A stretch of DNA of 64,000 nt from Bordetella flabilis (GTDB lineage Bacteria; Pseudomonadota; Gammaproteobacteria; Burkholderiales; Burkholderiaceae_B), in NCBI RefSeq assembly GCF_001676725.1, contig NZ_CP016172.1:5518001-5582000 (forward strand). Direction: 5' to 3'. Below are positions 17,498-26,561 of the stretch, piece after piece. The stretch's first letter is position 1; the number at the start of each line of letters is the position of its first letter. The position numbers were made by a program, and so were the translations under genes. The notes beneath the pieces are model-generated. The model saw only the letters and a list, made by a program, of their open reading frames with translations, was not told where the DNA came from and ran no database searches.

Positions 17498-18384
17498 GCC
17501 GCATCAAGCATCGCGCGCTGGTGGCCTTGTTCTCCTGGTTCGGCCGTGTACGGCCCGCCACGCGCCTGCGCCTGGGCGCGGGCCTGACCTGGCTCACGCT
17601 GTTGTTCGCGCGCCGGCGCCAGCGCATCGTGCGGGTGAATCTGCGCCTGTGTTTTCCGGAAGAAAGCGAGGCCACCCGCGAACGCTGGCTGCGCCAGCAT
17701 TTCCGCGCGCTGTGCCAGTCGCTGATCGACCGCGGCGTGCTTTGGTACGGCACGCCGGAGGCGATCCGCGACATGGTGACCGTGTCCGGCCACGAAGAAT
17801 TCCTGCGCCTGGGCCGCGAGAAGCAGCCGTTGATCCTGCTGGCGCCGCATTTCATCGGCCTGGACGTCGCGGCCACGCGCCTGACGATGGAATCGCCCAC
17901 CGGCGCAACCATGTACACGCCGCAGAAAGACCCCGACATCGACGCCATCGTGCGGGCCGGCCGCACGCGGTTCAACGAGGTGCAGCTGGTAAGCCGCCGC
18001 GAGGGGGTGCGCGGGCTTATCCGCCACCTGCGCGAGGCGCGCCCCGTGTACTACCTGCCGGATATGGACTTCGGCCGCGAGGGCGCGGTCTTCGTCCCGT
18101 TCTTCGGGGTCGCCGCGGCCACCATCCCGGCCACCGCCCAGATCGCCCGCCGGTGGCACACACCCGTCATTCCCGTCATCGAATTCTGGGATCCCGACAC
18201 CGGCCGCTACCACGTCGAAGTCCTGCCGGCGCTGAAGGACTTCCCCGGCGAGGACACGCTGGAAGAAGCCACCGCGCGGCTGAACCGCGAACTTGAACAG
18301 TGGGTGCGCCGCTGCCCCAGCCAATACTACTGGGTCCACCGCCGCTTCAAGACACGGCCCAACGGGGAAAAGAAGTTCTACTGA
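17494..18384 (+). CDS. lysophospholipid/lipid A acyltransferase (LpxL/HtrB family), second copy
   Basis: A 296-residue paralogue of the preceding protein, with an N-terminal hydrophobic segment (about 7-39) and a catalytic H-x4-D motif, His119-Asp124 (HFIGLD). The frame stays open upstream, but the ATG at 17494 overlaps the previous stop by 4 bp and gives the normal length. Two neighbouring copies probably add different acyl chains or act at different positions on lipid A; which does what cannot be told from sequence. Confidence 0.92.
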   Translation: MSRIKHRALVALFSWFGRVRPATRLRLGAGLTWLTLLFARRRQRIVRVNLRLCFPEESEATRERWLRQHFRALCQSLIDRGVLWYGTPEAIRDMVTVSGHEEFLRLGREKQPLILLAPHFIGLDVAATRLTMESPTGATMYTPQKDPDIDAIVRAGRTRFNEVQLVSRREGVRGLIRHLREARPVYYLPDMDFGREGAVFVPFFGVAAATIPATAQIARRWHTPVIPVIEFWDPDTGRYHVEVLPALKDFPGEDTLEEATARLNRELEQWVRRCPSQYYWVHRRFKTRPNGEKKFY

Positions 18385-18417
18385 GATGGCGCGCCGGTAT
18401 TCGGCGATAATGGCGCG

Positions 18418-19323
18418 ATGATCTGGAATTTCACCAAAATGCATGGCGCCGGCAACGACTTCGTCGTCCTCGACGGCGTGCGGCAGTCCATCGACATGAC
18501 GCCCGAGCGCGCCCGCGCCTTGGGCGATCGCCATTTCGGCATCGGCGCCGACCAGATCCTGCTGGTCGAGCCCGCCACATCGGCGGACGCCGATTTCCGC
18601 TACCGCATTTTCAACAATGACGGCAGCGAAGTCGAACACTGCGGCAACGGCGCGCGCTGCTTCGTGCGCTTCGTGCACGACACCGGGTTGTCCACGCGCA
18701 ATCCGCTGCGCGCGCAGATCGCCACGGGCATCCTGGAACTGGACGAAGGCGCGGACGAACAAGTCACCGTCGATATGGGCAACACGCGTTTCGAACCCGA
18801 CGCCCTGCCCTTCGACGCGCGCGGCCTGGCCACGCGCCTGCAGGGCCAGGACACGCTCTACACGCTGCCACTGCCGCGCGAAGGCGATACCTCCGCCGCG
18901 CTGCCCGACGAGGTGGAAATATCCATCGTCGCCATTTCCAATCCCCATGCGGTGCAACGGGTGGACGATGTCGACCGCGCGCCGGTGCAACTGGTCGGGC
19001 CGGCGGTCGAATCGCATCCGCGCTTTCCACGCCGCGTGAACGCGGGCTTCATGCAGATCGTCGACCGCCACACGATCCGCCTGCGCGTCTACGAACGCGG
19101 CGCGGGCGAAACCCTGGCCTGCGGCACGGGCGCGTGCGCGGCGGTGGCCGCCGGCATCCGGGGCGGCCTGCTGGACACGCCGGTACGCGTGCATGCGCGC
19201 GGGGGCGTGCTGACCGTGGACTGGGACGGCCGCAAGCTGCGCATGACCGGCCCGGCGACTTCCGTCTACACCGGCTCGGTCGACATCGACGCGCTGGTCT
19301 TTTCCATGGCCTTGAACCGTTAA
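18418..19323 (+). CDS. dapF: diaminopimelate epimerase
   Basis: A 301-residue, PLP-independent racemase that converts LL- to meso-diaminopimelate for lysine and peptidoglycan. The start [13 protein letters not shown] is typical. Both catalytic cysteines are present: Cys75 in HCGNGARC and Cys235 in ACGTGAC. It lies 33 bp after the second acyltransferase gene and 18 bp before the DUF484 gene, in the conserved dapF-DUF484-xerC order of proteobacteria. Confidence 0.97.
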   Translation: MIWNFTKMHGAGNDFVVLDGVRQSIDMTPERARALGDRHFGIGADQILLVEPATSADADFRYRIFNNDGSEVEHCGNGARCFVRFVHDTGLSTRNPLRAQIATGILELDEGADEQVTVDMGNTRFEPDALPFDARGLATRLQGQDTLYTLPLPREGDTSAALPDEVEISIVAISNPHAVQRVDDVDRAPVQLVGPAVESHPRFPRRVNAGFMQIVDRHTIRLRVYERGAGETLACGTGACAAVAAGIRGGLLDTPVRVHARGGVLTVDWDGRKLRMTGPATSVYTGSVDIDALVFSMALNR

Positions 19324-19341
19324 GCGGACCGCACCCCACCC

Positions 19342-20001
19342 ATGACCGATACCGCTCTCAGCCCGCAGCAGGTTGCCGATTTCCTGCGGGACAATCCCGA
19401 GTTCTTCACGGCGCACGCCGACGTTTTCGTCGACATGCGCGTGCCGCACCCGCACGGATCGGGCGCCATCTCGCTGGGCGAACGGCAGATCCTGACGCTG
19501 CGCGAACGCAATCGCGAACTGGAATGGCGGCTGAACGAGCTGGTGCACAACGCCAACGCCAACGAAGGCATCAGCAGGCGCCTGGCGCAATGGTGCGCCC
19601 GGCTGCTGGCTGAAACGGACGTCGAACGCATCCCGGGCGAGATCGCGCTGGGGCTGGCTCGCGAATTCGACCTGAACGAGGTCGGCCTGCGCCTGTGGCG
19701 GCTGCCCAGGCTGCCCGCCGACGGCTACGGCGCCGCCGTTTCCGACGACGTGCGCACCTTCGCCGACAGCCTGAAGACGCCGTACTGCGGCACCGATACA
19801 GAATTCGAGGCCGCCAGTTGGCTGAGCGCCAAGCCCAAGTCCCTGGCCTTGATTCCCCTGCGCCCCGGCGCCGAAGCGCCTACCGTAGGGCTGCTGGTCC
19901 TGGGCTCCGACGATCCCGAGCGCTTCGCCCCGGACATGGCGACGACCTTCCTGGACACCGTCGCCCAGCTCGCCTCGGCGGCGCTGCGCCGCCTGGACTG
20001 A
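19342..20001 (+). CDS. DUF484 family protein
   Basis: A 219-residue protein with a short helical N-terminus beginning LSPQQVADFLRDNPEFF and a GAF-like C-terminal domain (about 75-215). DUF484 proteins almost always sit between dapF and xerC, as here; the molecular role is unknown. Spacing to xerC is 13 bp. It is presumably co-transcribed with both neighbours. Confidence 0.93.
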   Translation: MTDTALSPQQVADFLRDNPEFFTAHADVFVDMRVPHPHGSGAISLGERQILTLRERNRELEWRLNELVHNANANEGISRRLAQWCARLLAETDVERIPGEIALGLAREFDLNEVGLRLWRLPRLPADGYGAAVSDDVRTFADSLKTPYCGTDTEFEAASWLSAKPKSLALIPLRPGAEAPTVGLLVLGSDDPERFAPDMATTFLDTVAQLASAALRRLD

Positions 20002-20014
20002 GGCGGCCATCCGC

Positions 20015-20968
20015 ATGGATGCCCCGCTGCCCGCCCCCATGCAAGCGTGGCTGCAGCACCTGGCCGCGCAACGCCGCTATTCGCCCCACACGCTGGCCGG
20101 CTATGGGCGCGACCTGCGCTACCTGGTCGAACTGGCGGCGGACACGCCGCTGGAACGCCTGGCCAACGGCCATATCCGGCAATTCGTCGCCCGGCTGCAT
20201 GCGCGCGACCTGGGTCCCCGCAGCCTCGCGCGCTCGCTCGCGGCCTGGCGCGGTTTTTTCCAATGGTGGGCGCCGCTGGCCGGCCTGCCCGGCAACCCCG
20301 TAGCCGGCGTACGGCCGCCCAAGGCGCCACGGGGCCTGCCCAAGGCCTTATCGGTGGAACAGGCCCAGGCACTGCTGGACCGCCCAGCGGCCGGCGGCGG
20401 CCACGACGCCGTGGCGCTGCGCGACCAGGCCATGGCCGAACTGCTCTATTCCAGCGGGCTGCGCCTGTCCGAGCTGACCAGCCTGGATTGCCGCTACGAG
20501 CACGGTGCGGACCATACCTCCAACAGTTGGCTGAACCTGGACGAACACGAAGTCGTCGTGCTGGGCAAGGGCGGCAAGCGGCGCACCGTTCCGGTCGGCG
20601 CGGCCGCGCTGAAGGCGCTGCAGGCGTGGCTGGCGGTACGCGCGACCCTGCTGGGGCCGAGCGCTTCGCCGGCCGACGCGGCCGCCCTCTTCCTGGGCGC
20701 GCGCGGCCACCGTATTTCGCCGCGTGTGGTGCAAACCCAGCTCGCCAGGCTGGCGCGCGCCGCCGGCCTGCCCGTGCACGTCCATCCGCACGTGCTGCGC
20801 CACAGTTTCGCCAGCCATGTGCTGCAATCCGCCCAGGACCTGCGTGCCGTGCAGGAAATGCTGGGACACGCGAATATCTCCACCACCCAGGTCTACACCC
20901 GGCTGGATTTCCAACATCTGGCCAAGGTCTACGACCAGGCGCATCCCCGCGCGGGGCGCAAGTCCTGA
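20015..20968 (+). CDS. xerC: tyrosine recombinase XerC
   Basis: A 317-residue tyrosine recombinase that resolves chromosome dimers at dif together with XerD. The N-terminal SAM-like domain covers about 10-100. Catalytic residues can be placed: Arg150 in SGLRLSELTSLD, His259 and Arg262 in HPHVLRHSF, the LGHANI histidine, and nucleophile Tyr294 in TTQVYTRLD. It is the last gene of the dapF operon and converges on the iclR-type gene. Confidence 0.96.
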   Translation: MDAPLPAPMQAWLQHLAAQRRYSPHTLAGYGRDLRYLVELAADTPLERLANGHIRQFVARLHARDLGPRSLARSLAAWRGFFQWWAPLAGLPGNPVAGVRPPKAPRGLPKALSVEQAQALLDRPAAGGGHDAVALRDQAMAELLYSSGLRLSELTSLDCRYEHGADHTSNSWLNLDEHEVVVLGKGGKRRTVPVGAAALKALQAWLAVRATLLGPSASPADAAALFLGARGHRISPRVVQTQLARLARAAGLPVHVHPHVLRHSFASHVLQSAQDLRAVQEMLGHANISTTQVYTRLDFQHLAKVYDQAHPRAGRKS

Positions 20969-21007
20969 GCCGCGCGCGACGCACCGGCACGCCACCTTCT
21001 TCTTGCG

Positions 21008-21838
21008 TCAGTGACGCGGCACGATGCGCCGGGCCAGCTTCTGCGCCAATTCCACCACTGCCACTGTCAGCTCTCGTTCGCGTTGACGGGTCAGACGGTC
21101 CACCGGGACCGAGGTACTGACCGCGACACGCCGGCCCAGGGCCGTCATGCCGACATAGGCGGCGAAGCAATGCAGGCCGGCGGAGACTTCCTCCACATCC
21201 CGGGCCAGCCCGCTGCGACGAACTTCAGCCAGTTGCTTGAGCAATTGCGGCAAGCGGGTCACCGTGCGCGGTGTCTGTGCGGGCAGTAGCGCTGGCAGCA
21301 GCGCGGTAACGGCGGCATCGTCCAGGCTGGCCAGCAGCGCCTTGCCCAGCGCGCAACTGTGCGCGGACAGGCGCGTGCCCAGGTCCGACACCAGGCGCAC
21401 GGGGCGCATGGCGTCCTCGCGCGCCACGTAGACCACCTGCGCGCCCTCCAGGATGGCCAGTTGCGCGACCTCGTTGTGCTGTGCCACGAACGGGGCGGCC
21501 TCGGCCCTGAAGGCTTCCTGCAAGCGATCGTGCCGCAGATAGGCGGCCCCGATCTCGAACAGCCGCACACCGACGACGTAGCCGTCGCTGCGCCGCTCCA
21601 CCCATTTGCGGCGCTCCAGCGTATCGAGCAGCAGATACAGCGTGCTCTTCGAAATGCCGGTTAGCTGCATCAGGTCGCCGGCCGGTACCGGCCCCGCCCG
21701 GGTCGCGAGCAGGTCCAGCACGTCGCCGGCGCGGCGCAGGGCCGGCACGTCATAAGCCGCGTCCGTCGAAGGCATGCCGCTGCCAACCGCCGCCACATTC
21801 GCCCTGCTCGCCCGCTGTGCCATGTTCTTCCTGTCCAT
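21008..21838 (-). CDS. IclR family transcriptional regulator
   Basis: A 276-residue regulator. An N-terminal winged helix (about 30-95; GISKSTLYLLLDTLERR is the recognition region) is followed by an IclR effector domain (about 100-270) with SAHSCALGKALLA and the CFAAYVGM region. It is divergent from the fumarylacetoacetate hydrolase-family gene, with 224 bp between them, so it probably controls that gene. The effector is likely a small carboxylic or aromatic acid by family habit; not readable here. Confidence 0.9.
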   Translation of the reverse strand: MDRKNMAQRASRANVAAVGSGMPSTDAAYDVPALRRAGDVLDLLATRAGPVPAGDLMQLTGISKSTLYLLLDTLERRKWVERRSDGYVVGVRLFEIGAAYLRHDRLQEAFRAEAAPFVAQHNEVAQLAILEGAQVVYVAREDAMRPVRLVSDLGTRLSAHSCALGKALLASLDDAAVTALLPALLPAQTPRTVTRLPQLLKQLAEVRRSGLARDVEEVSAGLHCFAAYVGMTALGRRVAVSTSVPVDRLTRQRERELTVAVVELAQKLARRIVPRH

Positions 21839-21992
21839 GCCGTGGTGGGGTTGATCCGCTGGCCCCCAGCCCGCCGGTTCGCCGGTCTGTTGGTCCGTAG
21901 GCTTGTTCGGCCTCGATGCTTCCGCCCCGCCGCCATCCGCAGAGGCATCCGGGCCGCCAGCGCGCGGCGCCGCCAGTCCAACCTATTAGACA

Positions 21993-22009
21993 CCATGGCA
22001 ACATCATGG
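21993..22009. promoter_or_regulatory. candidate IclR operator
   Basis: An interrupted dyad CCATG-n7-CATGG lies about 54 bp before the ATG of the hydrolase-family gene, in the divergent promoter region. Position and symmetry fit an IclR-type operator; there is no direct evidence. Confidence 0.35.
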
Positions 22010-22062
22010 ACAGTATCGAGACCCACCGCTAAGCTGCCGCCACATCATGCCCGGAGACAAAC

Positions 22063-23280
22063 ATGAGCAGCGATACCTTGAAACAGAACGATGATGGCGC
22101 AGGCGCCGACTATCTGCCGCAGGATGCGGCGCGTGCGACGCTGGTCGGCCGCGTGTGGCGGCCGGCGCCGGTCGACGGCCCGAGCATCGTGGCGGTGCGC
22201 GACGGCCAGGTCTTCGACATCACGGCCACCGTTCCGACCATGGCCGATCTGCTCGACCACCCGGACCCGGCCGCTATCGCGCGCACCGCGCCCGGCGAAT
22301 TGCTGGGATCCGTCGGACCTTTGCTGCAAGCCAGCCTCAACGCCGAGGCCGGCCCGGCCGGAACCCCCGTTGCGATGACGCTGCTCGCGCCCTGCGACGT
22401 CCAGGCCATCAAGGCCTGCGGCGTAACCTTCGCGGTCAGCCTGCTGGAACGCCTGATCGAGGAACGCACGGGCGGTGACGCCGCGGCGGCGCAGACGATG
22501 CGCGCCACGCTGCAAGAGACCCTGGGCACGGACCTGCGCAGCATCCGGCCGGGATCCGAAGGCGCGCTGCGCCTGAAGGAAACGCTGATCAGCCGCGGCG
22601 CATGGTCGCAATACATGGAGGTCGGCATCGGTACCGACGCCGAGGTCTTCTCCAAATCCCAACCCATGTCGGCGGTCGGCTTCGGCGCGCAGGTGGGCCT
22701 GTTGCCCGCTTCCGAATGGAACAACCCGGAACCGGAAATCGTGCTGGCGGTGAACAGCCGGGGCGAAACGGTGGGCGCGACCTTGGGCAACGATGTGAAC
22801 CTGCGCGATATCGAAGGGCGCAGCGCGCTGTTGCTTGGCAAGGCCAAGGATAACAACGGATCCTGCGCCATCGGCCCGTTCATCCGCCTGTTCGATGGCG
22901 ACTACACCATCGACACCGTGCGCAATGACCGCGTGGCGCTGCTGATCGAAGGTCAGGATGACGGTTTCGTGCTGAACGGCATCAGCAATATGAGCGAAAT
23001 CAGCCGCGATCCGCTGGACCTGGTCGCGCAGACCTACGGCCGTCACCATCAATATCCGGATGGCCTCGTGCTGTTCCTGGGCACCATGTTCTCGCCCATC
23101 CAGGACCGCGGCACGCCGGGCAGCGGCTTCACCCATCGCGCGGGCGACCGCGTCACCATTGCATCGCCCACGCTCGGCAAGCTGGTCAATACCGTGCACA
23201 AGTGCACGGAAATCCCGCCCTGGACCTACGGCGTGCGCAAGCTCTACGCGAACCTGGCCCGGCGCGGATTGCTGCGTTAG
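22063..23280 (+). CDS. fumarylacetoacetate hydrolase family protein
   Basis: A 405-residue protein with a variable N-terminal half and a C-terminal FAH fold (about 180-385). Recognisable segments are WNNPEPEIVLAVN, KAKDNNGSCAIGPFIRLFD and GTPGSGFTHRAGDRVTI. Members of this larger subgroup include dehydratases and hydrolases of 2-keto-3-deoxy sugar acids and related oxo-acids; the precise reaction cannot be assigned. Start ATG 22063 has GGAG 8-11 nt before it. It stands alone downstream of the divergent IclR regulator and converges on znuA. Confidence 0.87.
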   Translation: MSSDTLKQNDDGAGADYLPQDAARATLVGRVWRPAPVDGPSIVAVRDGQVFDITATVPTMADLLDHPDPAAIARTAPGELLGSVGPLLQASLNAEAGPAGTPVAMTLLAPCDVQAIKACGVTFAVSLLERLIEERTGGDAAAAQTMRATLQETLGTDLRSIRPGSEGALRLKETLISRGAWSQYMEVGIGTDAEVFSKSQPMSAVGFGAQVGLLPASEWNNPEPEIVLAVNSRGETVGATLGNDVNLRDIEGRSALLLGKAKDNNGSCAIGPFIRLFDGDYTIDTVRNDRVALLIEGQDDGFVLNGISNMSEISRDPLDLVAQTYGRHHQYPDGLVLFLGTMFSPIQDRGTPGSGFTHRAGDRVTIASPTLGKLVNTVHKCTEIPPWTYGVRKLYANLARRGLLR

Positions 23281-23296
23281 AACCGGCGCCGGAGGC

Positions 23297-24478
23297 TCAG
23301 GGCTTCAGGGCCGCCATGAACTCCGCCAGATTCCATTCGAACATGCCCAGGTAGGTCGAGGCCGACAGGCCGGGCTTGGCCAGGGCATCGGAATACAGCG
23401 TGCCGCCCAGCTTCGCGCCGGTTTCGCGCGCGATCTGCTGGCCCAGCCTGGGGTTGCTGACGTTCTCCAGGAACACGGCGGGGACTTTCTCGCGCTTGAC
23501 CTCGTCGACGATGCGGGCGACATCGCGGGCGGAGGGTTCGGCCTCGGTCGAGATGCCCATGGTGGAAATGAAAGTGATGCCATAGGCCTGGCCGAAATAC
23601 CCGAAGGCGTCGTGCGACGTCACGACGCGGCGGCGTTCCGCCGGCAAGGCCGCGAACGCCTGCCTGACGCGCTGGTCCAGCGCCTCGATCCTGGCGACAT
23701 AGGCATCGGTACGACGCTGGTAGGCTTCGGCGTGGGCCGGGTCGGCCTTGGCCAGCGCGGCGCCGATATTGCGCGCGTACCGCGCGCCGTTGGCCAGACT
23801 TTGCCACGCATGCGGATCCACGCGTATGTCGACGGCGGCACTTCCTGTCGCCGGGCCGCCGTGCCTGTGGCCATCGTGGCCGTGGTCGTGATCGTCGCCG
23901 TGGTCGTGATGACTGTCCTTGGGATCGTCCTTGCCGGCGTCCTGGCCGTGCGCATGGTCATGGCCGGCGATATCGTCGTCGTCGAAACGACGCGTCTGCA
24001 CGCCTTCGGACGCCACCACGGTGACTCCCTTGAAATTCGCGGTCTTCAGCAGCCTGGCCATCCAGGTCTCGAAGTTCAGGCCGTTGACCACCAGCATCTG
24101 CGCCGCGCTCAGCGCGCGGGCATCGGCTGGCGTGGGCTCGTATTCGTGCGCATCGCCGTCCGGTCCCACCAGCGTATCGACCTTGACGTCGGGCCCGCCG
24201 ATCTGCCGCACCATATCGCCCAGGATCGAGAAGCTGGCCACCACATGCAAAGGCGCGGGCGGTGCATCCGCCGCGTGCGCCCCGCCCACGGATCCCAGCA
24301 TCCAAGCGGCCAGGCATGCCAGCAGCAGCCCACGGCGCCCCTTGCGCCGGCCCTCTCCGCCGCGCCCGTTGTGCGTGGTGCTGGTATTGGGCCGGTCGTT
24401 CCCCAGCCCGGCCCCGTCATGCGGGTCCTGTCCACTCGGCTCCTTGCGCCCCATCCGCCCGCCGGCTGCGATCGCCAT
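23297..24478 (-). CDS. znuA: zinc ABC transporter substrate-binding protein
   Basis: A 393-residue periplasmic protein that captures zinc for ZnuBC. After an Arg-rich stretch a hydrophobic signal segment (about 51-68, ending AHAAD) leads to the mature protein. A His/Asp-rich loop with many HDH triplets lies near residues 170-205, as usual for ZnuA, and the metal-binding histidines are in DAHEYEP, DPHAWQS and SHDAFGY. The ATG at 24478 gives an unusually long leader; 24454 is an alternative. An in-frame opening continues upstream through znuB but is a chance extension. It is the last gene of znuCBA. Confidence 0.93.
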   Translation of the reverse strand: MAIAAGGRMGRKEPSGQDPHDGAGLGNDRPNTSTTHNGRGGEGRRKGRRGLLLACLAAWMLGSVGGAHAADAPPAPLHVVASFSILGDMVRQIGGPDVKVDTLVGPDGDAHEYEPTPADARALSAAQMLVVNGLNFETWMARLLKTANFKGVTVVASEGVQTRRFDDDDIAGHDHAHGQDAGKDDPKDSHHDHGDDHDHGHDGHRHGGPATGSAAVDIRVDPHAWQSLANGARYARNIGAALAKADPAHAEAYQRRTDAYVARIEALDQRVRQAFAALPAERRRVVTSHDAFGYFGQAYGITFISTMGISTEAEPSARDVARIVDEVKREKVPAVFLENVSNPRLGQQIARETGAKLGGTLYSDALAKPGLSASTYLGMFEWNLAEFMAALKP

Positions 24479-24498
24479 ACCTGTATCTCCAGTCCTTC

Positions 24499-25377
24499 TC
24501 AATGCGACGCCCGCCGCGCGCGCCGCGAAAAACCCAGCAGGCCGCCCTGCGGGCCGCACGCCACCGAAACCAGATACGCGACGCCCGCGCACAGGATGAT
24601 GGCGGGCGACGCGGGCACGTTGTAGTGATACGAGACCAGCAGCCCCGCGAGCGAGGCCGCCGCGCCCAACAGCGCCGCCAGGGGAATCTGGCCCGCGGCG
24701 GTCCTGACCCAGAAGCGTGCGGACGCGGCCGGCAGCATCATGATGCCGACTACCATCAAAGTGCCCAGCACCTGGAAACCCGACACCAGGTTGAACACCA
24801 CCAGCATCAGGAAAGCCATATGTACAAGCGAACCGCCGCCGCCGACGGCGCGCAGAAAGCCCGGATCCAGGCACTCGGCCACCAGCAGGCGATACAACGC
24901 CGCCAGGGAAAACAGCGTGATGGTGGCGCAGGCCGTCACAAGCAGTAGCGCGTCGTCGTCCAGGCCCAGCACCGTACCGAACAACACATGCAGCAGGTCC
25001 ATGTTTGACCCGCGCAAAGACACCAGCAGCACACCGAGGCCCAGCGATATCAGGTAGAAGGCGGCGAAGCTGGCATCCTCGCGTAGCGGCGTCAGCCGCG
25101 ACACCAGGCCCGCGAGCAGCGCGACCGCCAGGCCGGTGATGATGCCGCCGAGCAGCATCGCGGTAAGCGACAGTCCGGACAGCAGGAAGCCGGCCGCGAC
25201 ACCGGGCAGGATGGCGTGCGACATCGCGTCGCCCATCAGGCTCATGCGGCGCAGCACCAGGAAGACGCCCAGCGGCGCCGCGCCGAAGGACAGCGCGCAA
25301 GCGCCGGCCAGGGCGCGCCGCATGAAACCGTAGTCCAGGAAGGGCGAAATGGCCCAGTCCATCAGGGCGGTACTCAC
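24499..25377 (-). CDS. znuB: zinc ABC transporter permease
   Basis: A 292-residue inner-membrane permease of the ABC-3 family with about seven to eight hydrophobic helices. The family's coupling segment LRRMSLMGDAMSHAILPGVA is present near residue 42. The GTG at 25377 is chosen because it follows the znuC stop by 10 bp and has GAGG upstream; an ATG at 25362 is possible. It forms the channel of the zinc importer and is followed 20 bp later by znuA. Confidence 0.92.
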   Translation of the reverse strand: MSTALMDWAISPFLDYGFMRRALAGACALSFGAAPLGVFLVLRRMSLMGDAMSHAILPGVAAGFLLSGLSLTAMLLGGIITGLAVALLAGLVSRLTPLREDASFAAFYLISLGLGVLLVSLRGSNMDLLHVLFGTVLGLDDDALLLVTACATITLFSLAALYRLLVAECLDPGFLRAVGGGGSLVHMAFLMLVVFNLVSGFQVLGTLMVVGIMMLPAASARFWVRTAAGQIPLAALLGAAASLAGLLVSYHYNVPASPAIILCAGVAYLVSVACGPQGGLLGFSRRARRASH

Positions 25378-25387
25378 GATTGCGGCC

Positions 25388-26122
25388 TCACACCAGTTCC
25401 CGGTCACGCAGGGCGCGCGCCGCGCGCAGATTGGTCTCGGTCAGCACGGTGCCCGTTTCGCCCCAGGCGACCACTTCGCCGGACAGCAGCAGCGTCTGCG
25501 GAAAATGCGCGCGCACCAGGTCCAGGTCGTGCAGTACCGCGATCACGGTGCAACCCTGCGCATGGCATTGGACAAGCAGGCCCATCAGGTCCTCGGTGGT
25601 GTGGGCATCGACGGCGGTGAAAGGTTCGTCCAGCAGCAGCACGCCGGCGTCCTGCAGCAGCAGGCGGGCGAACAGGGCGCGCTGCAACTGGCCGCCGGAC
25701 AGCGTGCCGGCGATAAGATCGCCGGCGCCGGCCATGCCGACCGCGGCCAGCGCTTGCTGCACGCGTTCGCGTTCCGACGCGCCGAAGCGGCGCCAGGCGC
25801 CGATCCTGCGCCAGGCGCCCATGGCCACCAGTTCGTAGACCGTGATCGGGAAACTGCGGTCGAGGTCCGTGGCCTGCGGCAGCCATGCCAGGTCGTCGCG
25901 GCCACGGTCTCCCAGCAATACCGTGCCGGACATGGGCCGCAACACGCCCATCACGCCCTTGATCAGGGTGGACTTGCCCGCGCCGTTGGGGCCGACGATG
26001 GCGGTCATCGAACCCGGCGCGAAGACGCCGCTCACGGCATTGACGGCGCGGCGGCCGTGCCAACCGAACGAGACCTTGTCCAAGGCGATGCGCGTCGGCG
26101 CACGCCGACGATTCACCACCAT
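25388..26122 (-). CDS. znuC: zinc ABC transporter ATP-binding protein
   Basis: A 244-residue ABC ATPase that powers zinc import. Walker A is GPNGAGKST, the signature is LSGGQLQRA, Walker B is VLLLDEPFTAVD and the switch histidine is in VLHDLD. The frame is open far upstream, but the ATG at 26122 (or 26134) gives the family N-terminus (IALDKVSFGWHG). It overlaps a small upstream open frame by 10 bp. Control by Zur is expected from the Zur box 311 bp upstream. Confidence 0.93.
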   Translation of the reverse strand: MVVNRRRAPTRIALDKVSFGWHGRRAVNAVSGVFAPGSMTAIVGPNGAGKSTLIKGVMGVLRPMSGTVLLGDRGRDDLAWLPQATDLDRSFPITVYELVAMGAWRRIGAWRRFGASERERVQQALAAVGMAGAGDLIAGTLSGGQLQRALFARLLLQDAGVLLLDEPFTAVDAHTTEDLMGLLVQCHAQGCTVIAVLHDLDLVRAHFPQTLLLSGEVVAWGETGTVLTETNLRAARALRDRELV

Positions 26123-26337
26123 CCCATGGCCCATGCGGTCATTGCCCACAGCGCTGCGCTGACCAGCGCGGCCGCACCCATGCGTTGCGCCGCAGACGCC
26201 AGCAACCAGGATCCATGTCCATGGCGGCGATGCAGGGCGGCGCGGCTGGAGCGCGCGTCGGCGCTTGCCGGAGCTGGCGCCGACGCGGGGGCGGCCGCCA
26301 TGGGCGCCGTCTTGGCTGAGGTGGGCTCGGAAGTCAT
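26113..26337 (-). CDS. putative small membrane protein ahead of znuC
   Basis: A 74-codon frame between the Zur box and znuC, ending inside the znuC start region (10-bp overlap). The N-terminal half is Ala/Pro-rich, a short His/Arg patch (HRRHGHG) follows, and the last 20 residues (GAAALVSAALWAMTAWAMGW) could form one membrane helix. If real, it would be the first gene of the zinc operon. There is no recognised family and no good ribosome-binding site, so it could also be a non-coding leader. Confidence 0.4.
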   Translation of the reverse strand: MTSEPTSAKTAPMAAAPASAPAPASADARSSRAALHRRHGHGSWLLASAAQRMGAAALVSAALWAMTAWAMGWW

Positions 26338-26432
26338 GAGGTACAGCGGTAATACAGCGGGAAACACCGTCGTGGGAAGCTCGTCCGGCATGCCGCCACA
26401 CAGGCCGCTGGCATACGGCACGCGTAATAGTA

Positions 26433-26449
26433 TTGTTATATCATAACAA
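26433..26449. promoter_or_regulatory. Zur box between zur and znuC
   Basis: A perfect dyad, TTGTTAT-ATC-ATAACAA, centred in the AT-rich divergent promoter region. The 13-bp core GTTATATCATAAC differs from the proteobacterial Zur consensus GTTATAnTATAAC at one position. It is 113 bp before zur and 96 bp before the small frame that precedes znuC, so it can repress both sides when zinc is plentiful. Confidence 0.8.
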
Positions 26450-26561
26450 AATCGGCCGGGGAGAATGGCTCTGCGACGGCCGCCGCAGCCGTCGGGTATT
26501 CTCTACGTCTGCTGGCGACAGCCGCGCGCGCCGCCATGGCACGTCCCGACTCCTTACCGTT

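Noticed and set aside
17476..20040. Long open minus-strand frame (854 codons)
   Set aside because: Antisense to the acyltransferase, dapF and DUF484 genes; Ala/Arg/Gly/Gln-rich shadow with no domain.
24479..25300. Upstream extension of the znuA frame
   Set aside because: Out-of-frame reading of znuB; the real znuA starts at 24478 after the znuB stop.
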